64,000 nucleotides of DNA, taken from NCBI GenBank assembly GCA_964500435.1, contig CAZCNL010000013.1, positions 1-64,000 of the forward strand, read 5' to 3'. The notes beneath the pieces were generated by a model, which was given only the letters and a program-made list of their open reading frames with translations, did not search any database and was not told the DNA's origin. Of the stretch, positions 8,960-17,900 are shown piece by piece. Position 1 is the stretch's first letter. Every line of letters begins with the position of its first letter. Position numbers and translations under genes: made by a program. The stretch is from GWF2-33-9 sp964500435 (GTDB lineage Bacteria; Bacteroidota; Ignavibacteria; Kapaibacteriales; UBA2268).

Positions 8960-9478
8960 TTATCTATTTCTGAATGATACAAAAAATGGTAAAGTTGATA
9001 AAATGGCTGTATAAACTGTATTACCAAGCCATTTGTAAATAAATGATGTCCAAAAATCTAATTCACTTAATTTTAAATAAAACACATTTTGTATTAAATT
9101 TGATGCTAACGCTGCTAAAAATACTATTAAAATAAACTTATACGAAGCTAAAACAAGTATTTCTTTACCTTCCCGATAAAATAATCCTGCGATTAATGCA
9201 CCAAATAAAAATGACAATGAACTAACTCCAATCACTTGAAGAGTGAAAACATCATAAACAATTCCAAAGAAAAAAGCTGCAACGAATCCAAAAATTCGTC
9301 CTTCCCGTAAAGTTATCCATATCGCAAAAATAAATAATAAGTTAGGAATTGAATCCGAAATTTGAATTAATGGTATAAATGAAATTTGTAATAATCCAAG
9401 CAATAAAGCAATAACAAAGTAAGTTGAGTATAATACTTTTTTGTTTTTACGAATATTAATTTCCGGTAAATATGCCAT
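8960..9478 (-). CDS. mreD: Rod shape-determining protein MreD
   Basis: A 172-aa membrane protein with about five hydrophobic segments (for example VIALLLGLLQISFIPLI and AALASNLIQNVFYL), matching MreD in size and topology. It works with MreC, MreB, RodA and a class B penicillin-binding protein in the elongasome at the inner membrane. The call rests on topology plus its position one base after mreC, since MreD is poorly conserved in sequence. The usual downstream mrdA/rodA genes are absent; smc follows instead. Confidence 0.85.
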   Translation of the reverse strand: MAYLPEINIRKNKKVLYSTYFVIALLLGLLQISFIPLIQISDSIPNLLFIFAIWITLREGRIFGFVAAFFFGIVYDVFTLQVIGVSSLSFLFGALIAGLFYREGKEILVLASYKFILIVFLAALASNLIQNVFYLKLSELDFWTSFIYKWLGNTVYTAILSTLPFFVSFRNR

Positions 9479-9479
9479 T

Positions 9480-10328
9480 CTATTTCGATTTTGGTTTCAA
9501 AAAGAATTCTTTAATTAAGTTGATTTTTGACGAATCGGGTAATTCTTTTATTATTGCTACTTGCTGAACTTGATTGTACACTGCATAAGGTTGAATAATA
9601 ATTTTCCAAAACATTGAACTTCTGGGTTGTTCCACAGAACGAATATAACCAACTGGTATATCCGATGGAAAGCGACTACTGAAATTTGAGGTTATAACTT
9701 TTTCTCCTGTTTTCACCTCGATTGTTTTCATAATATTATCCAAAATTAATTCAGTTTTCCCATCCCAAGTAGCGATTCCTTTTAATGAAGAATTTGCAAT
9801 TGCTACCGAAATTTTCACATCTGGATTAAAGATAGTCTCAACGACACTATAACTTCCGCTTGTGGCTGCTATCGAACCAACCAGCCCCGCATCGGTTCGG
9901 ACTGTCATACCAAAATCCAACCCATCTGCCGAACCTTTATTAATAATTAAATAGTTTCGGTTTCCAATTTTTTCAACACCAACAACATCAGCAAAAATTA
10001 TACTTTTGGAAGATTTTTGCTTTAAATCAAGTAATTTGCGTAATTCTATATTTTCTTTTTCAGCAAGGAAATTTTGTGTAACTTCATTAGATAGTTCGAT
10101 ATTAAGTTCACGTAATATTTGATTTTCATTCCTTAAAGCAGTTATATTGGGGAAAATCAGCAATTTATCGTTAATATAACCTACGACCGCAACCACCGAT
10201 GCTCGCATTCCTCCAATAGATGTAAAATCCCCCAGAGAAACAAGGCTGAGGGATATGATTACCAACATTGTAAAAACGATATAATCTCTAAATTTTACGA
10301 AAAATTCGTAAACTTGCTGAAAAAACAT
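9480..10328 (-). CDS. mreC: Rod shape-determining protein MreC
   Basis: A 282-aa bitopic inner-membrane protein. A short cytoplasmic segment is followed by a transmembrane helix (about 17-35, IVFTMLVIISLSLVSLG), a dimerising coiled coil (about 60-100) and the periplasmic beta-domain with typical blocks: NYLIINKGSADGLDFGMTV, GLVGSI, VKTGEKVITS and FPSDIPVGYI. MreC bridges MreB and MreD to the peptidoglycan synthases. It is followed directly by mreD. mreB is about 39 kb away on the other strand at 49494, so the classic mreBCD order is broken here. Confidence 0.94.
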   Translation of the reverse strand: MFFQQVYEFFVKFRDYIVFTMLVIISLSLVSLGDFTSIGGMRASVVAVVGYINDKLLIFPNITALRNENQILRELNIELSNEVTQNFLAEKENIELRKLLDLKQKSSKSIIFADVVGVEKIGNRNYLIINKGSADGLDFGMTVRTDAGLVGSIAATSGSYSVVETIFNPDVKISVAIANSSLKGIATWDGKTELILDNIMKTIEVKTGEKVITSNFSSRFPSDIPVGYIRSVEQPRSSMFWKIIIQPYAVYNQVQQVAIIKELPDSSKINLIKEFFLKPKSK

Positions 10329-10376
10329 ATTTTTCTATTTATTATTTCTATGTATTATTAAAGTTTACTTCTAATT

Positions 10377-11573
10377 TTAATATTTATTTTTATAATTTTT
10401 GTAAAAATCTCCAATAATTTTGAAAGCATCCTCCAAAACATTTTCAGGTGGTAAAATTACAATTCTGAAATGGTGACTTCCGGGCTTTTGTCCAAATCCC
10501 GTTCCTGGAACCAATACGACGCCAGTTTCTTGAAGTAATTTTGAACAAAAATGGCTATCATCCTCAACATCAATAGATGGAAAAGCATAAAAAGCACCTT
10601 CTGGCTGCACTAAATTTATCCCATCAATTGTTGCAAGTAATTCCATTGTAATTTTTCTTCTTCGTTCCAATCGAAAAATAACGTCTTTTAAATGTTCTTG
10701 TTTGCCATCTAATGCAACAGGTATTGCATATTGCAACGGATGATTAGCCGATACTCTTGCACGCAGTAATTTGTTAATGGCTTCAATATAATCTGCCAAA
10801 ATTGAAATATTTCCACTAACAACACCCCAACCAATACGGAATCCTGGAGCTAAGAAATTTTTCGATAAACCGGAAAACGTAATTACGGGAACTTGGTCAT
10901 TTAATGATGCAATCGATACTAATTTCTTGTTATTAAAAATTAATTTGTCATAAATTTCATCTGCAAAAATGACCAAGTTATGTTCAATAGCCAAATTGAT
11001 AATTTCTTTTAAAGTGTCTTCTTTGCAAATTGAGCCCGTTGGATTATTTGGGTTGATTAAAACGATTGCTTTTGTTTTCGAGTTAATTTTTGATTTAATA
11101 TCCTCGACGTCAGGTTGCCAACCATTACTTTCATCCAAATAATATGGATTCGGTTCCATTTCATATTTTCCTTGAACAGCAGTATAAAGAGGATAACCGG
11201 GAGTTGGCATCAAAAAGTTTTCACCTTTATTTACAAGTGCTGAAAGACAAATTTCAATTGCTTCGCTTGCACCCGAAGTAACGAAACCAGCTTGAATATT
11301 GCGTATGCCTTTCTTTTCGGCATCTCTAAAAATTGCATCGAGTGCGAATTGCTCGCCTATTGATGATGCATAGCCGTTTTTATTTTCAAGCATTGCTTTA
11401 TGAATACTTTCAATGATTTCGTGAGGTGTTTCAAAATCATAAACATTTGGGTCACCTATATTTAAATAATACATCTTCTTGCCTGTTTTTTTCACTTGGT
11501 CAGCAAGAACCACGATGTCACGAATCGCATAAGTTACATTAATTGTCCTTTCAGCAGGAATAATTGTTTTCAT
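10377..11573 (-). CDS. Pyridoxal-phosphate aminotransferase, class I (AlaA-like)
   Basis: A 398-aa fold-type I aminotransferase. Hallmarks are NPNNPTG (174-180), the ADEIYDKL segment with the PLP-contacting Asp205 and Tyr208, the Schiff-base lysine in SGLSKNF (Lys238) and the substrate carboxylate Arg near FRIVILPP at the C-terminus. The N-terminal region (AIRDIVVLADQVKKTGK and LNIGDPNVYDF) is like the AlaA alanine/pyruvate transaminase and related archaeal-type enzymes, so glutamate-pyruvate transamination is likely, but aspartate or aromatic substrates are not excluded. A TAATTTTG box lies 38 bases upstream. Confidence 0.85.
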   Translation of the reverse strand: MKTIIPAERTINVTYAIRDIVVLADQVKKTGKKMYYLNIGDPNVYDFETPHEIIESIHKAMLENKNGYASSIGEQFALDAIFRDAEKKGIRNIQAGFVTSGASEAIEICLSALVNKGENFLMPTPGYPLYTAVQGKYEMEPNPYYLDESNGWQPDVEDIKSKINSKTKAIVLINPNNPTGSICKEDTLKEIINLAIEHNLVIFADEIYDKLIFNNKKLVSIASLNDQVPVITFSGLSKNFLAPGFRIGWGVVSGNISILADYIEAINKLLRARVSANHPLQYAIPVALDGKQEHLKDVIFRLERRRKITMELLATIDGINLVQPEGAFYAFPSIDVEDDSHFCSKLLQETGVVLVPGTGFGQKPGSHHFRIVILPPENVLEDAFKIIGDFYKNYKNKY

Positions 11574-11610
11574 TTCTTTTTCTCTTTAAAAAATTGCATT
11601 AAATCATTTA

Positions 11611-11618
11611 CAAAATTA
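11611..11618 (-). promoter_or_regulatory. Putative -7 box (TAATTTTG) of the aminotransferase gene
   Basis: A minus-strand TAATTTTG, 38 bases before the aminotransferase ATG. No clear -33 TTTG can be seen at the right distance, so confidence is lower than for the two-box promoters. Confidence 0.4.
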
Positions 11619-11753
11619 AGGATTTATAGATTAAGAATAATATTTGTGGAAAGATTAGTAATTTTATAATTTAATATTGAAAATTAGTTAATTCAAGTTC
11701 CTAATTCGTTAATTTTTCTTAATTTGCATTTTTAGGATTTGCAAACAAAGTGA

Positions 11754-12599
11754 ATGAATTTAAATTATTTTCTTGAAGTTCTTGAAAATCATTTTCCAAC
11801 TAAATATGCATTGCCAGATGACCGGATAGGACTCCAAGTTCATACCGGCAAGTTAGAAATTGAGAATCTCCTTGTTGTATATGAGGTTACTTATGATATT
11901 CTTAAAGAATGCGTTTTAAATAATATTGATACTATCATTTCTTTTCATCCTCTTATTTTTCATCCACTTATGCAAATCTCACAAGAGGATAGAGTTGGTA
12001 AAATAATTACTGCACTTTTGAAAAATAATATTTCTGTAATTTCTTTACACACTCGATTTGATGTTTTCAAATATGGTACCAGTTTTCTTTTTGGGCAAGA
12101 AATTGGATTGGATTTTGATCATTTTTTAGTTCCAAACATTCAAGACGAAAATTTCGGAATGGGAATAGTTGGAAATTTCAAAGAAAGTATTGATTTAACC
12201 ACATTATTGAACAAAATTTATTCCATAACAAAAAATCCGATTAGATATTCCAAAACAAATCGGAAAACAATAAAGAATATTGGCATTGTCGGCGGTAGCG
12301 GTATGAACTTTATGAAATATGCTATTGAAAATGAATTAGACGCATTCATTACTGCGGATACAACTTATCACCAATACCACCAATACCAAGATAAAATTGT
12401 TCTGATTGACCCCGGACACTACGAAACAGAGCAATTCATTGTCCCCGCTTTAGCAAAATTTTTAAAACAAACATTCGAGCAAGAGGCAATCAACATAATC
12501 CCATCGCAACAAATCACAAATCCAATAAACTATTACCCTAACCTTACAGAAAATGAAAATAAAATAGAAATTAATAATAATAAAATAGAAATGGTGTAA
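11754..12599 (+). CDS. Nif3-like dinuclear metal-centre protein (DUF34)
   Basis: A 281-aa member of the Nif3/YbgI family (often labelled GTP cyclohydrolase 1 type 2 homolog; true function unresolved). Likely metal ligands are His65 in SFHPLIF, the Asp in HTRFDVF, and the His and Glu in DPGHYETEQF near the C-terminus. The first of the two adjacent histidines seen in bacterial members (HHP) is Phe here; eukaryotic-type members also have an aromatic residue at this site, as I recall them. It lacks the inserted central domain of the 370-aa members. It is followed one base later by a zinc-ribbon coiled-coil protein, a pairing common in many bacteria, so they probably work together. Confidence 0.88.
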   Translation: MNLNYFLEVLENHFPTKYALPDDRIGLQVHTGKLEIENLLVVYEVTYDILKECVLNNIDTIISFHPLIFHPLMQISQEDRVGKIITALLKNNISVISLHTRFDVFKYGTSFLFGQEIGLDFDHFLVPNIQDENFGMGIVGNFKESIDLTTLLNKIYSITKNPIRYSKTNRKTIKNIGIVGGSGMNFMKYAIENELDAFITADTTYHQYHQYQDKIVLIDPGHYETEQFIVPALAKFLKQTFEQEAINIIPSQQITNPINYYPNLTENENKIEINNNKIEMV

Positions 12600-12600
12600 A

Positions 12601-13353
12601 ATGTCAACTCAAAGTCATTTATTAGCGGCTCTCTCATATTTAGACCAGCGTTTGGATGAATTAAATGAGGAATTCGGCGACCTCCCCGAAATAGAAAAAG
12701 ACAAAAAGCAACAACTCATCAATTCAAAGATTCAAATTGATGAAACCGAAGCAATTTTAAAGGATTTAAAATCATTCATAACGACTGCGAAAACGACTTT
12801 AATGGATTTAAAAGAAAAAGAAGATAAACTTACAAAACAGCAATTTTTAGTTCGAAACAATAAAGAATTTGATGCTATTTCCAAAGAAATCGAAGCAATC
12901 AAACAGGAACATTCAACACTTTCATCAAAATTACGAAGTGAAGGGATAAAAGAAGAAAATTTAATTAAAATTTTGGAAGAGCAAAAGAACAAATACACCG
13001 AACTCGAAAATGAAATAATCAAAATTCGAGCTGAAATCGAAGAACTCGCTGGCGAACAAAAAGAAGAAATCCGTCAACTTAGACAAACAAAAGATAAAAT
13101 CGAAAAACAAATCAAAATTTTGTATTTGAAAGAATACAATAGAATCCGAAAAAATCACAATGATACAGCAGTCCAAATCAAGAAAAATTCCTGTTCAGGT
13201 TGCTTTAGCGCTGTTACATCTCAAAGAATCGTTGAAGTTAGAAATAACAAAAATCAACTATATCTTTGTGAACATTGTGGTAGAATACTATTGCCAGATG
13301 ATATTGAAATAAATGAAACATTAATTTCTGAGCTTATTGCAGTTATCGAATAA
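12601..13353 (+). CDS. Coiled-coil protein with C-terminal C4 zinc ribbon (DUF164/HP0958-like)
   Basis: A 250-aa protein. Residues about 20-185 are a long antiparallel coiled coil rich in E/K/Q. The C-terminus holds a zinc ribbon with CSGC (about 199-202) and CEHC (about 224-227) knuckles, as in the CT398/HP0958 family. Its relatives have been linked to RNA or protein chaperoning in flagellar or secretion gene expression, but no flagellar genes are seen here. It is translationally coupled to the Nif3-like gene (1-base gap). Function is not assigned beyond the family. Confidence 0.85.
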   Translation: MSTQSHLLAALSYLDQRLDELNEEFGDLPEIEKDKKQQLINSKIQIDETEAILKDLKSFITTAKTTLMDLKEKEDKLTKQQFLVRNNKEFDAISKEIEAIKQEHSTLSSKLRSEGIKEENLIKILEEQKNKYTELENEIIKIRAEIEELAGEQKEEIRQLRQTKDKIEKQIKILYLKEYNRIRKNHNDTAVQIKKNSCSGCFSAVTSQRIVEVRNNKNQLYLCEHCGRILLPDDIEINETLISELIAVIE

Positions 13354-13381
13354 AAAAAATTGAAAAAAAATTAAAAAAAAT

Positions 13382-13412
13382 TTTGGTAATTTAAAATTTT
13401 TTGTTAATTTTG
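13382..13412 (+). promoter_or_regulatory. Bacteroidota-type promoter of tRNA-Thr
   Basis: TTTG (13382-13385), a 19-base spacer and TAATTTTG (13405-13412) match the -33/-7 consensus. The tRNA begins 33 bases downstream. Confidence 0.65.
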
Positions 13413-13445
13413 TATTCTAATAAAAATGAACTTTGAAAATCGATT

Positions 13446-13518
13446 GCCACTTTAGCTCAGCTGGTAGAGCAGCTGATTTGTAATCAGCCGGTCGGCGGTT
13501 CAAGTCCGTCAAGTGGCT
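13446..13518 (+). tRNA. tRNA-Thr (anticodon TGT)
   Basis: A 73-base cloverleaf: acceptor GCCACTT pairing with AAGTGGC, D-arm AGCTCAGCTGGTAGAGC, anticodon stem GCTGA/TCAGC with loop TTTGTAA (anticodon TGT, reads ACA), and T-arm GGCGGTTCAAGTCCGTC. CCA is not encoded. A strong terminator follows 4 bases later, so it is a single-gene unit. Confidence 0.95.
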
Positions 13519-13522
13519 CGCT

Positions 13523-13575
13523 GAAAGCCCCATTCCGTTGTATTCTAATGGAATCTGGGGCTTTCTTTATTTTTA
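13523..13575 (+). terminator. Intrinsic terminator after tRNA-Thr
   Basis: GAAAGCCCCATTCC (13523-13536) pairs with GGAATCTGGGGCTTTC (13550-13565), with a 2-base bulge and a 13-base loop. T-rich TTTATTTTT follows. Confidence 0.85.
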
Positions 13576-13643
13576 CGCTCTCCTATTCTCAAAATATTTA
13601 CGCCTTTTTCAAAAATGCTAACCTTTTAATTGTTGATTTTACT

Positions 13644-13651
13644 TAATTTTG
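13644..13651 (+). promoter_or_regulatory. Putative -7 box (TAATTTTG) of glyA
   Basis: TAATTTTG lies 33 bases before the chosen glyA ATG at 13684. The expected start site, near 13657, supports translation from 13684 rather than from upstream codons. No clear -33 TTTG is visible. Confidence 0.45.
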
Positions 13652-13683
13652 TATATTATAAAATGTTTATTAATGGTGCAAAA

Positions 13684-14976
13684 ATGTACGAAACTATCAA
13701 AAACACAGACCCCGAAATTTATGATTCCTTAATGAAGGAAACTGCACGTCAAAATGAAAAAATCGAATTAATTGCAAGTGAAAACTTTGTTTCCCCATCA
13801 GTTATGGAAGCACAAGGTTCCGTAATGACAAATAAGTATGCTGAAGGTTATCCTGGAAAGCGATACTATGGCGGTTGTGAGTATGTCGATTTAGCCGAAA
13901 ATATTGCTCGAGACAGATTAAAAAAATTATTTGGTGCTGAATATGTGAATGTTCAACCACATAGCGGTAGTAATGCAAATTTAGCTGTATATATGACATT
14001 TCTTAAACCAGGCGATACCGTTATGGGATTAAGTTTAGCTCACGGCGGGCATCTTACACATGGCTCCCCCGTTAATTTTTCAGGTATGTTATTTAATTTT
14101 ATCCCTTATACATTAAATCCCGAAACTGGTTATATTGATTATGATTTAGCTGCTGATTTAGCAAAAAAACATAAACCAAAAATGATTACAGTTGGTGCGT
14201 CCGCTTATCCAAGAGATATTGACTTCAAACGTTTCCGTGAAATTGCTGATAGTGTTGGAGCTTTTCTTTTTGCAGATATTGCCCATCCTGCGGGTCTCAT
14301 TGCAAAAGGGAAACTAACTAATCCTCTTCCTTATTGTGATATTGTCGCTTCTACTACACATAAAACACTGCGTGGTCCTCGTGGTGGTATAATTATGATT
14401 GGTAAAGATAAAGAAAATCCTTTGGGTTACATTATGCAAAAAAGTGGACGTACAAAAATGATGAGCGAAGTGGTCGATTCAATAGTAATGCCCGGGGTTC
14501 AAGGAGGTCCGCTAATGCACGTTATTGCCGCTAAAGGCGTTGCTTTCGGTGAAGCTTTGACCGATGGCTTCGATAAATATATAACTCAGGTTATGAAAAA
14601 TGCTAAAGCACTCGCTCAAGCTTTCAATGATAAAGATTATAACCTCGTTAGTGGTGGAACTGATAATCATTTAATGTTGATTGACTTACGTAATAAAGGT
14701 CTTTCGGGAAAAGATGCAGAAATCGCTCTCGATGAAGCAGGCATAACAGTAAATAAAAATGCGGTTCCTAATGATGATAAACCACCACTGGTAACTTCGG
14801 GAATACGTGTCGGTACTCCTGCTATGACTACTCGTGGACTCAAAGAAGATGATATGAAAACTATAGTTGATTTTATCGATAAAGTTATCACCAATTACCA
14901 AAATAAAGAAGTCTTAGCAAAGATTCGTAACGAAGTTAAAGAATTTACAAGCAAATTCCCATTATTTACTTGGTAA
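13684..14976 (+). CDS. glyA: Serine hydroxymethyltransferase
   Basis: A PLP enzyme converting serine and tetrahydrofolate to glycine and methylene-tetrahydrofolate, the main one-carbon source. From the ATG at 13684 the protein is 430 aa and begins MYETIKNTDPEIYDSL, typical of bacterial GlyA. Earlier in-frame starts (TTG 13630, ATG 13663) add residues without family counterpart and lie in or next to the promoter. Motifs include IELIASENFVS, the TNKYAEGYPGKRYYGG segment, HTHGSP-like HLTHGSPVNFSG, and the PLP lysine in STTHKTLRGPRGG. It heads a plus-strand run with tamB and two unknown genes. Confidence 0.97.
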   Translation: MYETIKNTDPEIYDSLMKETARQNEKIELIASENFVSPSVMEAQGSVMTNKYAEGYPGKRYYGGCEYVDLAENIARDRLKKLFGAEYVNVQPHSGSNANLAVYMTFLKPGDTVMGLSLAHGGHLTHGSPVNFSGMLFNFIPYTLNPETGYIDYDLAADLAKKHKPKMITVGASAYPRDIDFKRFREIADSVGAFLFADIAHPAGLIAKGKLTNPLPYCDIVASTTHKTLRGPRGGIIMIGKDKENPLGYIMQKSGRTKMMSEVVDSIVMPGVQGGPLMHVIAAKGVAFGEALTDGFDKYITQVMKNAKALAQAFNDKDYNLVSGGTDNHLMLIDLRNKGLSGKDAEIALDEAGITVNKNAVPNDDKPPLVTSGIRVGTPAMTTRGLKEDDMKTIVDFIDKVITNYQNKEVLAKIRNEVKEFTSKFPLFTW

Positions 14977-14999
14977 TTTTATTTTCTATGGATTAACAA

Positions 15000-17900
15000 T
15001 TGAATAAAAAACAAGATAAAAAAAAGTCCAAGATTTTTACCATTTTTAAGTGGATCATTCTTGGACTTTTCTTTTCTGTTTTTTTTGTTATAACAACTTT
15101 ACTTTTAATCAATAATGTCAAATTTTTAAGGAAACCAACTTTAAATTTCATTGTTTCAATTGTTAATTCATCATTAACGGGAAAAATCGAAATTGGAGAT
15201 TTGCATTTTCAGAGCTTGAATCACATCGAAATTAATGATTTTAAATTACTTGCAGCAAATGATACTTTAGCTCAATTTAAAAAATTAGATTTGAAATTTT
15301 TCCTTCTTGAATTATTAAATAATAATATTAAAATAAAGTATTTAAAATTATATAACACTCGAGTTAAACTTTTACGAAGCAAAACAGACTCTTTATGGAA
15401 TTTTGATAAGATTGCACCGCCCAGCGAAAGCAATTCACCACCTGGCAAATCTCCACTTATATTTGTTCAAAATTTGCAACTTTTCGATACATACATCGTT
15501 TTAAAAGATTCTACGTTTATTATCCCTGAGTTGCCTTTCAATCCTCTTGATTTAAAATTCAATAATTTGAATTTGGAAATTGCCGCTGAATTAGACTTTA
15601 ATTCAAGCAAAATACATTCTATTATTAAAAATTTCAAATTTGATGAGGAAAACACTGGTTTCTCTGTAAAATCTTTGAATTTCGAAGCGACTCTCGACTC
15701 AACATTAATGAATGTTGATAAGATGACAATGGAACTCGAGAATTCTTCATTGAATTTAACCGCTCATTTTACGAAATACAGTCCTCTTTCATTGCAACAA
15801 AACAATGATATTTTAAAATCCAAAATCGATATTTCATTTGATGCCACTAATTTCAGCACAACAGAAATCAAAAGATTTGCGTTCGTTCCTTTAAATTCAT
15901 CTCAAACTGCAAATATTAAATTCAGAGCAAAAGGCAGTTTCCAAGATTTGGATATTGATACAATGAATATTCAACTCGCTTCAAATGAAATTCAATCTTT
16001 TGGCAAGTTGCACGATATTGGCGGTAATAATTTCCAATATCTTATTAATATTTTTGACAGTAAAATAACTGACTCAGCCATTAAGGATTTGATTTCAATT
16101 GATTTAAGTGCCATACCTCAATTTCAGCAAGCAAATGTTAAAAATATACAAATTAATGGCAATCTGGAAAATGTCAATGTTGATTTCAATTTTTCGTCCA
16201 AAATTGGAAATGCAAAAGGAAAAGCTTTTTTGGACTTTGCAAAAGAATTAAAGTATGGAATAAATGCCGATTTTTCGAATATTAATCTCGAAGAAATTGC
16301 AAGGAATAAAACACTTGCTTCGAATTTAAATGGAAGAATTGATTATGAAGGTAGTGGCGATAAAATACAAAACCTGCAAGGGAAAGGACTTTTGCAACTG
16401 GATAGCTCATTGTTTAATAAAATCCAAATTAAAAAATCAATACTTGACCTAAATTTATCAAATTCAATAGTTAATATTAACAATTGCGAAATTCATTTTC
16501 CAAATAATAAAGATCAAATTTTAGGAACAACAACCGCATCGATTAATTTGACAGGACTATTGAATATGCAAGACATGAAAGTCCCAAAATATGATCTAAA
16601 TATGAATATTCAAGATGTTAATTTCGCTAACATATTCAATAATGAAACTTTTCCTCAATTATTAAATTCACAAATTAATGTGAGTGGTGCGAGTTTCAAC
16701 TTGGATTCAATGAATTTGAATGTCGAAGCGAACTTTAAAAGTATTGAATATCCGAATTTTGCCCTTCTGCCAATTATTTTCAATTTTAAAATGCAAAATA
16801 AAGATTCACTTCAAAAATCCATACAACTTACTTTTGGAACTGATACGATTGAAATCAATGGAAAATTAAATTTAAATGAACTCGCACAACAAAAGGCAAA
16901 TGATTTAATAAATTATGCATCTCTTTTTATTGCAAATCGTTATGAACAATTGATTTTAAAGGAAAGTGATAGTACAAAAGAAAAAGAAATCTCATTACTT
17001 GCGAAAAATTTAAAATTCCCAAATTCTGATGCAGTAATTGAATTAAAAATAAATGACCTTGGCTTTTTGAATATTTTTACGAAAGATTTATTTCTTAGTA
17101 CTTCAATCAATACAAAGATGAATTTTATTTCAACTGATACCACATTATTTCTCGATTTTACAAATTTGAAAATTGGTAATACAAATTTCCAAAATAAAGA
17201 TGCCTCGCTTCAACTAACTCCGTTTTACTTGAGCGGTTTAGTAAACATTATAAAAGCTGATAGTACGATTAAATTAGATTACGCTACATTGACTATTGAT
17301 GAACTTAAAAGCATAAATTTTAATCAGTTACAAATACAAAATCCGATTTTAGACCTTTTCCTCGCAGATAGTAATTTTGTTGTAGGTGTTTCACTGGAAA
17401 AAGATACAACATTCAAAAGTGCATTAGATTTGAAAGGACAAATTAAGCGGGATAACATTGAAATAAATTTCAATAATATTTCACTTTCATTATTTAATAA
17501 TATAAAATTAAAAAATTCAACAACTGCATTTTTAAAATTAGATAATTCAAGCATTGTAATTAAAAATTTCAATCTCTTTGGTCTTAATAATGAAAAGATA
17601 TCCATTTCCGGATATGGCGATACTGCAAGTTTCCAAGATTTTAAGTTAGAAGCAAGCAATTTCAAATTAAGTAATTATTCGAAATTGTTTCCACAAAATA
17701 TACAAGACTATTTATTGAACTTCGATGTTCAATTAACAACAGCTGAGCTAACTGCAAACGGTCAATATAAATCTCCTTCTTATACTTTCACGACGCAAAT
17801 TGATAGCATTTATTCATTTAAAAAGTATTCCGGCAAAGCAACTGCTCAGGTTGATTATTTTGATAAAAATATCATAGGACATATCAATTTATCGAATGAT

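Noticed and set aside
5574..8977. Several plus-strand frames across smc
   Set aside because: They are antisense shadows of a 1183-codon SMC gene with all ATPase motifs intact.
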